In this document: piece after piece, positions 32,846 to 41,803 of the stretch
Layout of the letters: every line of letters starts with the position of its first letter
Position numbering within the stretch: the first letter of the stretch is position 1
Assembly: GCF_030283145.1 (NCBI RefSeq)
Contig: NZ_JASNWE010000005.1
Location: 1 to 64,000, forward strand
From: Actinomadura xylanilytica
Lineage (GTDB): Bacteria > Actinomycetota > Actinomycetes > Streptosporangiales > Streptosporangiaceae
Direction: 5' to 3'
DNA length: 64,000 nucleotides
Program-made: the position numbers and the translations under genes
Notes under the pieces: model-generated
Told to the model about the DNA's origin: nothing
Databases searched by the model: none
Seen by the model: only the letters and a program-made list of their open reading frames with translations

Positions 32846-33721
32846 GTGACGGCACCGCGGATCGGCACGGTGATGTGGCCCATGCAGTCCTGGCCGGAGG
32901 CCGGGGAGACCTGGCGGCGCGCCGAGGAGTGCGGCTTCGACACCGCCTGGGTCTACGACCACACCGCCTGGCGGGGCACCACGCCCTGGTACGACGCCTT
33001 CACCACGCTCGCCGCCGCCGCGGCGGTCACCTCGCGGGTCCGGCTCGGCACGCTGGTCACCTCGCCCAACTTCCGGCACCCCGTCCCGACCGCCCACGCG
33101 ATCAAGACGGTCGACCACATCAGCGGCGGCCGGCTGACCGTCGGCATCGGCGCGGGCGGCACCGCCCGCACCTCCGACGCGGGCATCCTCGGCGGCCCGG
33201 AGTGGACGGCCCGGGAGCGCGCCGACCGCTTCGCCGAGTGGGTGGAGCTGCTCGACCTGGTGCTGCGCGGCCCGGAGACGACGTTCGAGGGCGCCCACTA
33301 CTGCGCCCGCGAGGTCGTCTCGGAGCCCGGCTGCGTGCAGCGCCCGCGGGTCCCGTTCGTGATCGCCGGCAACGGCCCGCGCGGGATGCGGCTGGCGGCC
33401 CGGTACGGCACCGTCTGGGTCACCAACGGCAGCAAGGACGGCGCGGCGCCCGAGGACGCCGTCCGGGACCAGCTCGCCGCGCTGCGCGAGGCGTGCGAGG
33501 CCGAGGGCCGCGACCCGGGCGACCTGCGGCACCTGTTCCTGACCGGCTTCACCGATGAGCCGTGGATCGAGTCGGCGGACGCCTTCGACGACCTGGCCGG
33601 GCGCTACGCTGAGCTCGGCATCACCGACATCGCGCTGCACTGGCCCCGGCCCGGCACCCCCTGGGAGGCCGACATGAAGGTCTTCGAGGCCGTCGGGGCG
33701 GCCCACGCGACCGAACGCTGA
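32846..33721 (+). CDS. LLM-class (F420-type) oxidoreductase
   Basis: GTG 32846 follows GAGGGGAG; ATG 32831 is the alternative. 291 residues. The luciferase-like fold shows in WRRAEECGFDTAWVYDHTAW, RVRLGTLVTSPNFRHP and DHISGGRLTVGIGAGG, and VPFVIAGNGPRGMRLAARYG. In actinomycetes such proteins usually use coenzyme F420 (some use FMN) to reduce or oxidise small molecules. The substrate is not apparent. It follows the PucR gene by about 50 bp and precedes an SMR pump by 10 bp. Confidence 0.88.
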   Translation: MTAPRIGTVMWPMQSWPEAGETWRRAEECGFDTAWVYDHTAWRGTTPWYDAFTTLAAAAAVTSRVRLGTLVTSPNFRHPVPTAHAIKTVDHISGGRLTVGIGAGGTARTSDAGILGGPEWTARERADRFAEWVELLDLVLRGPETTFEGAHYCAREVVSEPGCVQRPRVPFVIAGNGPRGMRLAARYGTVWVTNGSKDGAAPEDAVRDQLAALREACEAEGRDPGDLRHLFLTGFTDEPWIESADAFDDLAGRYAELGITDIALHWPRPGTPWEADMKVFEAVGAAHATER

Positions 33722-33731
33722 CGGGACCCCC

Positions 33732-34061
33732 ATGCCGTACGTGCTGCTCGTCCTGGCCGTCCTCTTCGAGGTCACCGCGACCCTGGCGCTGCGCGCGTCC
33801 GAGGGGCTGAGCAGGCTGGGCCCGTCGAGCGTGGTGGTGGTCGGCTACCTGGTCTCCTTCTTCCTGATGGCCAGGGCGCTCACCGCGCTGAACGTCGGCC
33901 CGGTCTACGCGATCTGGTCGGCGCTCGGCACCATCGGCGCGTTCGCCGGGGGCGTGCTGCTGTTCGGCGAGCCGGTCCGCCCGGCAGCCGTCGCCGGAGC
34001 CGCGATCATCGTGGTCGGCGTGGTCGTGATGAACTTCGGCGGCGGCATCGGGCACAGCTGA
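33732..34061 (+). CDS. Small multidrug resistance (SMR/EmrE-type) efflux protein
   Basis: 109 residues, four hydrophobic helices. The essential membrane Glu is Glu13 (AVLFEVTATLALRASEG), matching Glu14 of EmrE, and AYAIWSALG-type residues appear as VYAIWSALGTIGA. It exports cationic compounds such as quaternary amines in exchange for protons as a dual-topology dimer. No second SMR subunit lies next to it. It follows the LLM gene by 10 bp and may form an operon with it. Confidence 0.92.
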   Translation: MPYVLLVLAVLFEVTATLALRASEGLSRLGPSSVVVVGYLVSFFLMARALTALNVGPVYAIWSALGTIGAFAGGVLLFGEPVRPAAVAGAAIIVVGVVVMNFGGGIGHS

Positions 34062-34062
34062 C

Positions 34063-34755
34063 ATGGACTCCTTCCTCGGCCTCGCGGTCCCCGCCCTGAT
34101 CGCCGCCGTCTTCGTGGTGGTGGTCGGCGGCAACGTCTGGGGCGCGCTGTCGCGGCGGCGGGACGGCTCGCACGGCCTCAGCGCCTGGGCCCGTGAGCAT
34201 GGCTGGTACTACTGCCACGGCACGATCCGAGTGCCCTGGCACGATCTGATGGGCCTTTCGTCGTTCCGCGTCCGCCGCCTCCTGCACGGGCGGTCCGGCG
34301 CGCTCTGGGCCGATGTGTGCCACTGCACCTACGAGACCCGCGGCAACAGCGGCACCGGCTCCGGATGGACCCACTCCACCACGACCGTGCACGACATCGT
34401 GGTGGCCGCCGCCGAGCTCGGCGGCGGGCGGCCCGGCATGGAGGTGCACCGGCGCGGCCTCGGGTCCCGGATGGCACGCGCCCTCGGCAAGAGGGCCGAG
34501 GTGGAGAGCGGGGACGACGAGTTCGACCGGCGGTACCGGCTGGAGAGCGGCGACCCGGACGCGGCCCGCCCGTTCCTGTCGCCCGAGCTCGTCCAGGCGC
34601 ACCTGCGGGACGAGATCACCCCGTGGCGGCTGGAGCGGGGCACCCTGATCGTCGTCGAGGACGGCGTCCTCGAGCCCGCGGAGATCGGGCGCCGCCTCCA
34701 GAACCTGGAGCGCATCGCCGTGCTCCTCGGCCACCGGGGCGGCCTCGCGGGCTGA
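34063..34755 (+). CDS. Hypothetical single-pass membrane protein, 230 aa
   Basis: ATG 34063 comes directly after the SMR stop, so translation is probably coupled. One N-terminal hydrophobic helix (about residues 8-27) is followed by a cytosolic domain beginning with a basic stretch (SRRRDGSHGLSAWAREHGW). It contains TYETRGNSGTGSGWTHSTTT and ends with LQNLERIAVLLGHRGG. Tail-anchored or N-anchored proteins of this shape are common in actinomycetes but I cannot name the family. Confidence 0.75.
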   Translation: MDSFLGLAVPALIAAVFVVVVGGNVWGALSRRRDGSHGLSAWAREHGWYYCHGTIRVPWHDLMGLSSFRVRRLLHGRSGALWADVCHCTYETRGNSGTGSGWTHSTTTVHDIVVAAAELGGGRPGMEVHRRGLGSRMARALGKRAEVESGDDEFDRRYRLESGDPDAARPFLSPELVQAHLRDEITPWRLERGTLIVVEDGVLEPAEIGRRLQNLERIAVLLGHRGGLAG

Positions 34756-34764
34756 CCCCGGGCC

Positions 34765-35514
34765 TCACTCGTACATCTGCCCGCACACCGCGATCCGCGC
34801 CAGGTCGGCCCAGGTCATGGTGGTGATGGCGCGCACGTACGAGCGGGACGGGGACTCGCCCGGCTTCGGGGGCAGCGGCACCCGGGCGCCGTCGTCGGCG
34901 TCCCAGCCGCCGAGGCTCCCGGCGACCGCGCACTCCAGGTAGGTGGCGGGGTCGAAGTTGTACCAGCGGCCGGGGGTGGCGCGGGCGCCGGTGCCGGGAG
35001 GACGCGGCGCGTCCACGCCGAAGCGCGCCTGCGGGCCGGGCGGCGCGGCCAGGAAGTCCTCCAGGTCGGCGAGCTGGGAGAGGATCACCCGTTCCCAGTC
35101 GGCGTACCCGTCCGGCTCGTCGCCGGGGAGCGCCAGGTCCTTGCCGCTCCACTCCGGGTCGTAGCCGGCGGGCGGGGTGGTGGAGGCCGCGGCGAACATC
35201 GCGGCGACGTCGTCGGGTTCGAGCCGCTCGCGGTCGCTCAGCGGGGCGCTGACCTTCCAGAGCGCGCGCAGGAACGCCGACAGGGACCACGACGCCGCCC
35301 TCGCCTCCTGCCCGAGGTGCAGGAAGTGCAGGTAGAGGTCGCGGTTGGTCTGGACGGCCGGTCCCGGCGGCCCGGCCACCCAGTACGCCTGCTTGTGCGG
35401 GACGCCGCTCTCCAGGGACAGGACCTGGGCGAGCGCCGCGACCCTGGAGTCGTGGGCGGCCATCGTGAACTCGTTGCCGAGGTCGTCCTGGCGCATGACG
35501 TTCCACGTGTCCAT
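34765..35514 (-). CDS. Hypothetical protein, 249 aa
   Basis: ATG 35514 has GGAGGGG upstream. The product starts MDTWNVMRQDDLGNEFTMAA and includes HKQAYWVAGPP and RWYNFDPATYLECAVAGSLG; it is soluble, Trp- and Pro-rich, and has no recognised catalytic motif. It is convergent with the membrane protein gene (9 bp apart). The spread of conserved-looking aromatic residues suggests a real folded protein, possibly a protein-protein or regulatory partner. I do not assign a function. Confidence 0.7.
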   Translation of the reverse strand: MDTWNVMRQDDLGNEFTMAAHDSRVAALAQVLSLESGVPHKQAYWVAGPPGPAVQTNRDLYLHFLHLGQEARAASWSLSAFLRALWKVSAPLSDRERLEPDDVAAMFAAASTTPPAGYDPEWSGKDLALPGDEPDGYADWERVILSQLADLEDFLAAPPGPQARFGVDAPRPPGTGARATPGRWYNFDPATYLECAVAGSLGGWDADDGARVPLPPKPGESPSRSYVRAITTMTWADLARIAVCGQMYE

Positions 35515-35642
35515 CCGGCCCCTCCACGGTCGGTGATGCGGATCTCGGCATCCCGCGGAGAGAGTCTCCTATTCCGGTCTGGACTACTAGTAGGTGCCAT
35601 GTCACTTTCGGGCTTCGAAGTCGTGACCTTCCGCATATGCCG

Positions 35643-35665
35643 GGCTCCGGTGAGGTGCCGGAGCC
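35643..35665 (-). terminator. Probable terminator of the aldehyde dehydrogenase gene
   Basis: GGCTCCGG (35643-35650) and CCGGAGCC (35658-35665) are exact complements around TGAGGTG, about 80 bp past the stop of the minus-strand aldehyde dehydrogenase. Confidence 0.5.
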
Positions 35666-35741
35666 GGGCGCGGGGAGACCGGGGCGGCGGCGCGGGACGG
35701 GGGCGCGGGACGGGACGGCGAGGTGCGAGAGGAAGGCGCGG

Positions 35742-37148
35742 TCACAGCTTGGAGTGGTGGATGACCTGCATGTCGGTGAATCCGTACAGTCCCCACGGCC
35801 CGTTCTCGACGCCGATGCCGCTCCACTTGAACCCGCCGAACGGCTGGTGCGGGGCCAGCGCCAGGTGCGTGTTGACCCACGCGGTGCCGCACTCCAGCCG
35901 GCCGGCGACCTCGCCGGCCCGTTCGGCGTCGGCGCCCCACACCGAGCCGGACAGGCCGAAGTGGGTGCCGTTGGCGCGGGCGATCGCCTCGTCCAGGTCG
36001 CGGTACCTGACGATCGGCAGCGCCGGGCCGAACTGCTCCTCGTCCACGATCCGGGCGCCGTCGGCGACGTCGGCGAGGATGGTCGGCTCGAAGAAGTAGC
36101 CGGGGCCGTCGATCGGCCGGCCGCCGGCCGCCGCGCGGGCGCCGCCCGCGAGCGCGTCGGCGACCAGCTCGCCGACCCGCTCGAACTGCGCCCGGTTGTT
36201 GACCGGCCCGTACTGGACGCCCTCGTCCAGGCCGTTGCCGACCCTGGCGGCGCGGGCGAGCTCGGCGAGCGCGTCGACGACGTCGGAGTAGAGCGCCTCG
36301 GGCACATACACCCGCTTGATCGCCGAGCAGACCTGGCCGTTGTTGTGGAACGCGGCGCCGAACAGCCTCCCGGCGACGGCCGCGGGGTCGGCGTCGTCGA
36401 GCAGGATCGCCGGGTCGTTGCCGCCGAGCTCCAGGGTGACCCGCTTGAGGTCGGGCGCGGCGGCGGCGGCGACCCGCTTGCCGGTCGCGACGCTGCCGGT
36501 GAAGCTGATCTTGCGGGGGACCTCGTGCGAGGTCATCCAGGCGCCGAGCCGGTCGCCGCCGCTGACCACGTTGAGGACGCCGGGCGGCAGCACCTCGCGC
36601 AGCACCTCGCCGAGCTTGAGGGTGGACAGCGGGGTGTACGGCGACGGCTTGAGCACCATGGTGTTCCCGGCCCGCAGCGCCGGCGCGAGCTTCCATATCC
36701 CCAGCAGCAGCGGGAAGTTCCACGGCGTGATGGCCGCGACCACGCCCATCGGGCGGCGGACCACCTCGACGCGGGCGGCGCCGTCGTCCTGGATCACCTC
36801 GCGGGGCAGCTCCAGGTCGGCGAAGTACTTCAGCCAGACCCCGGCCCCCATCACCTCCGTGGTGGCGTCGGCGAGCGGCTTGCCCTGCTCCAGGGTGAGG
36901 ATCCGGCCGATCTCCTCCGACCGGGCGAACATCAGGTCGGCCGCCGCGTGCAGCGCCTTGCGCCGGGCCGCCTCGTCCCCGCGCCAACCGGGGAGGGCGG
37001 CCTGGGCGGCGGCCATCGCCGCGTCGAGCTGCTCGCGCGAGGCGTCGGGTGCCCGCTCGGCGACCTCCCCGGTCGCGGGGTCGACCACGCCGAACGTGCC
37101 GGGCGCGGCGACGGCCTGGCCGCCGATGGTCATCGTGTAGTCGGACAC
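35742..37148 (-). CDS. Aldehyde dehydrogenase family protein
   Basis: GTG 37148 has GGAGG five bases upstream; 468 residues. The signature VTLELGGNDPAILLDDADP supplies the general-base Glu and NNGQVCSAIKRVYVP the catalytic Cys. ITPWNFPLL, ISFTGSVATGKRV and PFGGFKWSGIGVENG are also standard. It oxidises an aldehyde to the acid with NAD(P)+. It lacks a full operon context, but a secreted hydrolase lies divergently. The substrate cannot be read from sequence. Confidence 0.93.
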   Translation of the reverse strand: MSDYTMTIGGQAVAAPGTFGVVDPATGEVAERAPDASREQLDAAMAAAQAALPGWRGDEAARRKALHAAADLMFARSEEIGRILTLEQGKPLADATTEVMGAGVWLKYFADLELPREVIQDDGAARVEVVRRPMGVVAAITPWNFPLLLGIWKLAPALRAGNTMVLKPSPYTPLSTLKLGEVLREVLPPGVLNVVSGGDRLGAWMTSHEVPRKISFTGSVATGKRVAAAAAPDLKRVTLELGGNDPAILLDDADPAAVAGRLFGAAFHNNGQVCSAIKRVYVPEALYSDVVDALAELARAARVGNGLDEGVQYGPVNNRAQFERVGELVADALAGGARAAAGGRPIDGPGYFFEPTILADVADGARIVDEEQFGPALPIVRYRDLDEAIARANGTHFGLSGSVWGADAERAGEVAGRLECGTAWVNTHLALAPHQPFGGFKWSGIGVENGPWGLYGFTDMQVIHHSKL

Positions 37149-37431
37149 TCGATCCTCCACTTCGACGCGCATACCGAACGTCGTTCACTATCCACCCGGG
37201 GGAGCGTCCGGACCAGCCCTGCCCAGGGCCGGACGCGCTCGTCCCGGAGCCGCGACGTTAGCCGCCCGCGGCCTTCCCGTCACGCAGCTCGGCCAGCGGC
37301 CTGCGGGCCTGGGGGCGAACGCGGCGTCCCGGGCGGTGACACCGCGTCCCCGGCCACCGCGTCCGGACCGGGCCGTGGCCGCTTCCGGCTGCGCCGCCCA
37401 CGGCGCGGCCCGCAGTGTGGATGATCTCTCC
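37149..37431. other. Intergenic region between divergent genes, no gene seen
   Basis: These 283 bases hold the two divergent promoters. A 15-residue minus-strand reading (RRPLAELRDGKAAGG then stop at 37258) looks like a gene tail but has no supporting upstream match, so I do not call it. Confidence 0.5.
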
Positions 37432-38853
37432 ATGCGATCACGTCTCAGCGCGGTGTTCGCCCTCACCCTCGCCCTCGCCGCATCCGGCGGGGCGACCGCG
37501 GCGGCAGCACCCACACCGTCCATCGCCAAGCCGCCCCCGAGGCTGGCCGGCGCGCATCCCTGCGCGGGCCAGCCGGGCTTCACCTGCTCGACCCTCACCG
37601 TGCCGCTCGACCACCGCGGCCGGGCGGGGGGCGAGCTGGACCTCCAGGTCGCGACCGCGGGGAACACCGACGCACCCAAGGGCGTCCTGCTGTTCCTGAC
37701 CGGCGGTCCGGGACAGCCCGGCGTCCCCTACATCTCCTCGCTCACCGGCGGCCGGCTGCCCGAGCTGGCCAAGACCCACCGGTTCGTGATGATCGACCAG
37801 CGCGGCACCGGCGAGTTCGGCGGGATCGACTGCCCGCGGCTCCAGGCCGCCGTCGGCGGCTCCGACATCGAGCCCGCCCCGCCCGAGGCGGTGAGCGAGT
37901 GCGCGGGCATCCTCGGCGGCGAGCGGCAGTACTACACCACCGAGCAGACCGTCGGCGACCTGGACCTGCTGCGCCAGGCGCTCGGCACGCGGAAGATGGC
38001 GGTGGACGGCGTCTCGTACGGCTCGTTCGTCGCCGCCCGCTACGCCGCCGCGCACCCGCGCAACGTCAGCAGGGTCGTGCTCGACTCCGTCCTGCCCTAC
38101 ACCGACCCGCAGGGCGACGACATGCTCTACCTGACCGGGCTCCGGGCCACCGGCCGCGTGCTCCGCGCCGCGTGCGCGACCGCTCCGGCCTGCGGCTACG
38201 ACCCGGCCCGGGACCTGGCCTGGCTCGCCCGGCACCGCAAGGACGCCGTACTGATCTGGGACATGCTCGTCAGCTACGAGTTCCGCGACCCCACCTACCG
38301 CTCCCCGGACCCGGGGGGCCTGCCCGCCGGGTCCGGGGACGCCGTGCGCGCGATCCACGAGGCGCGCCGCGGCGAGCCCGCCCGCCTGGACAGGCTGCTC
38401 GAGCTGATGAACTCCGGCGACGACGACCACGCGTCCTACAGTTCCGGATCGCACGTCGCGACGATCTGCGGTGACGGCGCTTTCCCCTGGGGCACCTCCG
38501 AGACCCCGGTGGCGAAGCGCGCCGAGCTCCTGGAGCGGACCCGCGCGCGGCTGCCCGCCGGCGCCACCTGGCCGTTCACCGCGGACACCGCGGTCGGCAA
38601 CGGCTTCGTCCAGAGCTGCCTCAACTGGCCGGCGGCCCGCCACGGCGCCGAGCCCGGACGGCTGCCGGACATCCCCTTCCTGCTGGTCAACGGGGACCAC
38701 GACCTGTCGACGCCGCTCGAATGGGCGCGGGAGGCCGTCCGGTACGCGCCGCGCGGCGAGCTGGTGGTGGTGAAGGGCGCCGCGCACTCGGTCCAGAACC
38801 AGGAGCGCGGCACCCAGGGCCGCCAGGCGGTCTACCGCTTCCTCAACGGATGA
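37432..38853 (+). CDS. Secreted alpha/beta-hydrolase, tripeptidyl-aminopeptidase-like
   Basis: 473 residues from ATG 37432. It has an N-terminal signal peptide (RSRLSAVFALTLALAASGG then AAAAP). The catalytic triad is visible: nucleophile in GVSYGSF (GxSxG), Asp in NGDHDLSTP and His in KGAAHSVQN. LFLTGGPGQPG forms the oxyanion region. It resembles the SlpD/E and TAP-like secreted exopeptidases of Streptomyces, which trim N-terminal tripeptides or act as lipases or peptidases. A hairpin at 38860 follows immediately. Confidence 0.85.
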   Translation: MRSRLSAVFALTLALAASGGATAAAAPTPSIAKPPPRLAGAHPCAGQPGFTCSTLTVPLDHRGRAGGELDLQVATAGNTDAPKGVLLFLTGGPGQPGVPYISSLTGGRLPELAKTHRFVMIDQRGTGEFGGIDCPRLQAAVGGSDIEPAPPEAVSECAGILGGERQYYTTEQTVGDLDLLRQALGTRKMAVDGVSYGSFVAARYAAAHPRNVSRVVLDSVLPYTDPQGDDMLYLTGLRATGRVLRAACATAPACGYDPARDLAWLARHRKDAVLIWDMLVSYEFRDPTYRSPDPGGLPAGSGDAVRAIHEARRGEPARLDRLLELMNSGDDDHASYSSGSHVATICGDGAFPWGTSETPVAKRAELLERTRARLPAGATWPFTADTAVGNGFVQSCLNWPAARHGAEPGRLPDIPFLLVNGDHDLSTPLEWAREAVRYAPRGELVVVKGAAHSVQNQERGTQGRQAVYRFLNG

Positions 38854-38859
38854 GCCAGG

Positions 38860-38888
38860 CCGGGCCGGGCGTCCACCGCCCGGCCCGG
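38860..38888. terminator. 12-bp GC-rich terminator hairpin
   Basis: CCGGGCCGGGCG (38860-38871) pairs perfectly with CGCCCGGCCCGG (38877-38888) around TCCAC. It lies between the convergent genes ending at 38853 and 38957 and may serve both. Confidence 0.7.
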
Positions 38889-38956
38889 TCCGGCCCGCGC
38901 CGGCCGGCTCAGGTCCCTCGGGGACGTCCCGGGTGCGGGTATCGGACGGCCGCCGG

Positions 38957-41047
38957 TCAGTTCTTCGCTGGGAAGACGCACAGGAGCGAGCCGATGCGCC
39001 TGCGCCCGCCGTAGCCGGCCTCCTCGAGCCGCACCAGCCCCGCCTTGTCCCGGGGCGCCGCGCAGGCGGCGGTGACGCCGACGCGCCGCAGGGCCTCCCG
39101 CACCTCCGCGGCACTGGGCTTGTCCCCGCCGGCCGCGCGGACGACCTCGGTCAGCAGGAGGCGGTCGGCTGCGAACGGGGGCGGGGCGGGCACCATCTCC
39201 AGATAGTGGTCGTTGGCGTTGACGGCGTGCACGCGCGTCGACAGCAGCGGCACCGCGCGCATGTAGTTCTTCGGCATCAGCACCGTGCCGTCCGGTCCGG
39301 CGGCGCCGATCACCGCGCGCGCCGTCCCGACCTCCACCGCCGGGAACTTCCAGGCGGGCCGCCCGGTCGTCCATGAGCCGTTCGCCTCCGACCAGACCGG
39401 CGTCCCGGCGGCGACGATGGCGACCGCGAGCGCGGCGGCCGGGACGAACGGGGCGAGCGGGGCGAGGACGAGTGGGACCCCGGCCCGCGAGGCCGCCGCG
39501 CCCAGGCGTTCGCGCAGGCCGGCGGGCGGCGAGACGGTGGCCAGCAGCCCGATCAGCACGGGCGCGGGCGCCACCCACAGCGTCCGCCACATCACCTGGG
39601 CGGTGCCGGCCGCGTCGCCCACCGCGCCCATCACGCCCGGCAGGAGCGCCAGCGTCACCACCGCCGCGCCGCCGAGCGCGATCAGCGAGGGGACGGCCCG
39701 CCGAGCGCACCAGGGGGCCGCCCACAGCGCGCATCCGGCGAGCACCCCCAGCACCCCGTCCAGCAGCACCCACGAGAAGCTGCGGGGCGCGCCCGCGACG
39801 TGGCCGACGACGCTGGTGTTCCCATGGAAGAGCGCGACCGCCAGCCCGGCGCCGAGCGGGTAGGCCATCGCCGCGCACGCCGCCAGCCCGGTCCGGACCC
39901 GCCCCGACGCGACCAGCGGGGCGGCGGCGGCGACGGTGACCAGCGGGATGATGATCGCCGCGGTCGAGGTGAGGCCGATCGCGGCGACCCCGGCGGCGGC
40001 GAGCAGCAGCAGCCCCGACCGGGTCGGCCGCTGGGCGAACCGGGTCAGGTACACGTACAGCACCGGGATCAGCGCCGACACCAGGACGGCCTTGCCCTGC
40101 CACATCCGCAGCAGGTGGAACGAGCCGAGCGAGGCGGGCCCGGTGCCGGACCACAGCAGGTAGAGGGCCGCCACGGCGAAGCAGGCCGCCGCGCGCCGCG
40201 GCGCCCAGGAGCGGGCCAGCCGCCACAGCGACCAGACGGCCAGGAACGTGACCACGGGCAGGAGCACGTACCAGAGGAAGGACGGCGCGGGGACGCCGAG
40301 CACTCGCGCGATCGCCCCGGCGAGCACCTCGATCGAGGAGACGGGCGGCTCCCCGGCCACCGGGCCGGTCGCGCCCTGGGTGAAGATGACGTCCCGGAAC
40401 GGGATCCGCCCGCTGTCGGCGGTCGCGACCGAACGGGAGACGAAGTAGGCGTCGTCGCCGTCGGAGTTCACGATGAACAGGGACGCGGCGGCGAACCCGG
40501 CCCCGGTGGCGAGCGCGACGGGCGTCCCCCACCGCCCCCCGGTCCGCTCACCCGGTTCGCCCGCCTCCGCGTCTGATGGGGACGCCTCCGACGCCTCGCC
40601 CGTCATGGACGGCTTCGACGCCCGGCCCGGCTCGGCCGGCGTCCGGACGCGGAGCAGCGCGAACGCGCTCGCGCAGACGCTCACCAGACCCGGCGCCCAC
40701 GTGCACCACCAGGGCACGCCCGACCCGTGCAGCCCGGCGGACGTCCCGGCAACGATCCCGGTGACGACGGCGACGGCGGCGGCCACCGCCGTCAGCGGAC
40801 GCGCGCCGCGCCCCTGCACGCCCCGTCCGGCCGGACGGGGGATGGCGGAGGGAGAGCCGTTCCAGAGCGGGCGGTCCTTCAGCACCCCCCGCGTGAGCAG
40901 TGCGGCGCACACGGCCGCCAGGGCGAGCCAGACGGCCAGCAGCGTCCAGGTGGGCGGCCGGAACAGCAGGCCCAGATGGTAGACGAGCGTCCATCCCGCG
41001 AGCAGCAGCAATGCGGCGTCGGCCACCCGGTCGGTCACGCGCGTCAT
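38957..41047 (-). CDS. Large polytopic membrane protein (GT-C/DUF6077-like)
   Basis: 696 residues from ATG 41047. It has about 12-14 hydrophobic segments. Between helices, an extracytoplasmic loop has SDGDDAYFVSRSVATADSGR and a soluble C-terminal domain begins around EVGTARAVIGAAGPDG and ends GSLLCVFPAKN. The acidic DGDDAYF loop right after a helix resembles the catalytic Asp region of GT-C glycosyltransferases and of DUF6077-type actinobacterial proteins. Its role may be transfer of a sugar or lipid in the envelope; that is inference. Upstream is a 209-bp divergent region. Confidence 0.7.
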   Translation of the reverse strand: MTRVTDRVADAALLLLAGWTLVYHLGLLFRPPTWTLLAVWLALAAVCAALLTRGVLKDRPLWNGSPSAIPRPAGRGVQGRGARPLTAVAAAVAVVTGIVAGTSAGLHGSGVPWWCTWAPGLVSVCASAFALLRVRTPAEPGRASKPSMTGEASEASPSDAEAGEPGERTGGRWGTPVALATGAGFAAASLFIVNSDGDDAYFVSRSVATADSGRIPFRDVIFTQGATGPVAGEPPVSSIEVLAGAIARVLGVPAPSFLWYVLLPVVTFLAVWSLWRLARSWAPRRAAACFAVAALYLLWSGTGPASLGSFHLLRMWQGKAVLVSALIPVLYVYLTRFAQRPTRSGLLLLAAAGVAAIGLTSTAAIIIPLVTVAAAAPLVASGRVRTGLAACAAMAYPLGAGLAVALFHGNTSVVGHVAGAPRSFSWVLLDGVLGVLAGCALWAAPWCARRAVPSLIALGGAAVVTLALLPGVMGAVGDAAGTAQVMWRTLWVAPAPVLIGLLATVSPPAGLRERLGAAASRAGVPLVLAPLAPFVPAAALAVAIVAAGTPVWSEANGSWTTGRPAWKFPAVEVGTARAVIGAAGPDGTVLMPKNYMRAVPLLSTRVHAVNANDHYLEMVPAPPPFAADRLLLTEVVRAAGGDKPSAAEVREALRRVGVTAACAAPRDKAGLVRLEEAGYGGRRRIGSLLCVFPAKN

Positions 41048-41256
41048 GCTTACCCCCGATGTTCTTTTTTACTACCGTTGGGACGTCCGAGGGGGGAGCG
41101 GAGTTCACCGGATGAGCCGCGCTATGCCCAGAAGATCACATCTCAATGCCATAAGTCGGGAAATAGTGCGTCGTGCCGGAGACCCATGCTGTGATGGGCC
41201 GCGAACGGGAGTCCGCGCACCCCGGCGCGGACGTCTCCGATGGGATGTGATGCGCG

Positions 41257-41727
41257 GTGCGCCATGCGTTCGGCTTCCTCCTGGGCGTGCTGCTGGCCCC
41301 CGCCCTGCTGTACGGCGCCGCCTGGGGGTTCGTCCAGGCCGCGCACTCCTTCGACGGGGCCGGCCACGAGATCACCGACCGGACCCGCATGTACGGGGCG
41401 TTCGCCCTGCTCGCCGCGGTCGGCCTGGTGATGGGCGTGGTCATCGTGGCCCGCTGGGCCTCGCCGCTGGTGTCGCTGGTCCCGGCGCTGGCCCTGCTCG
41501 GCCTGTCGGCCTGCTTCCTGGTCGACCCGGACCGCGTCCTGGACCTGCCCGGAAAGGTGCCCCCTGCGGGCGACCTCGACACCGGCCTGCGCGTGCTGAT
41601 GGGCTCCGGCGTCTACGCGCTGATGGGCTTCGCGCTGCTGGTGCCGGCCTGGGCGCCGCGCCGCTGGGGATCGGGGAAGGACGACGAGCCCGCCTCCGCG
41701 GGGTACTACTCGGCGTCGGGGCGCTGA
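41257..41727 (+). CDS. Small polytopic membrane protein, 156 aa
   Basis: GTG 41257 gives VRHAFGFLLGVLLAPALLYG as its opening. Four hydrophobic helices are predicted at about residues 5-27, 47-68, 71-89 and 111-131, with a hydrophilic C-terminus ending SASGR. It has a purine-rich GGGATGTGA upstream, a weak ribosome binding site. The family is unknown to me; the gene is probably real because codon third positions are strongly GC-biased. It is divergent from the large membrane protein. Confidence 0.65.
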   Translation: MRHAFGFLLGVLLAPALLYGAAWGFVQAAHSFDGAGHEITDRTRMYGAFALLAAVGLVMGVVIVARWASPLVSLVPALALLGLSACFLVDPDRVLDLPGKVPPAGDLDTGLRVLMGSGVYALMGFALLVPAWAPRRWGSGKDDEPASAGYYSASGR

Positions 41728-41803
41728 GCGGCCGGGCCCACATGCCGGGGCCGGCCCTGTCAGCCCCCGTCAGTCCTGGCGCTGTCCCCCTTCCCCGCGT
41801 CCC

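Noticed and set aside
37258..37305. A minus-strand tail RRPLAELRDGKAAGG before a stop, looking like a gene end
   Set aside because: Upstream codons give no coherent protein and no homologous segment; too short to call.
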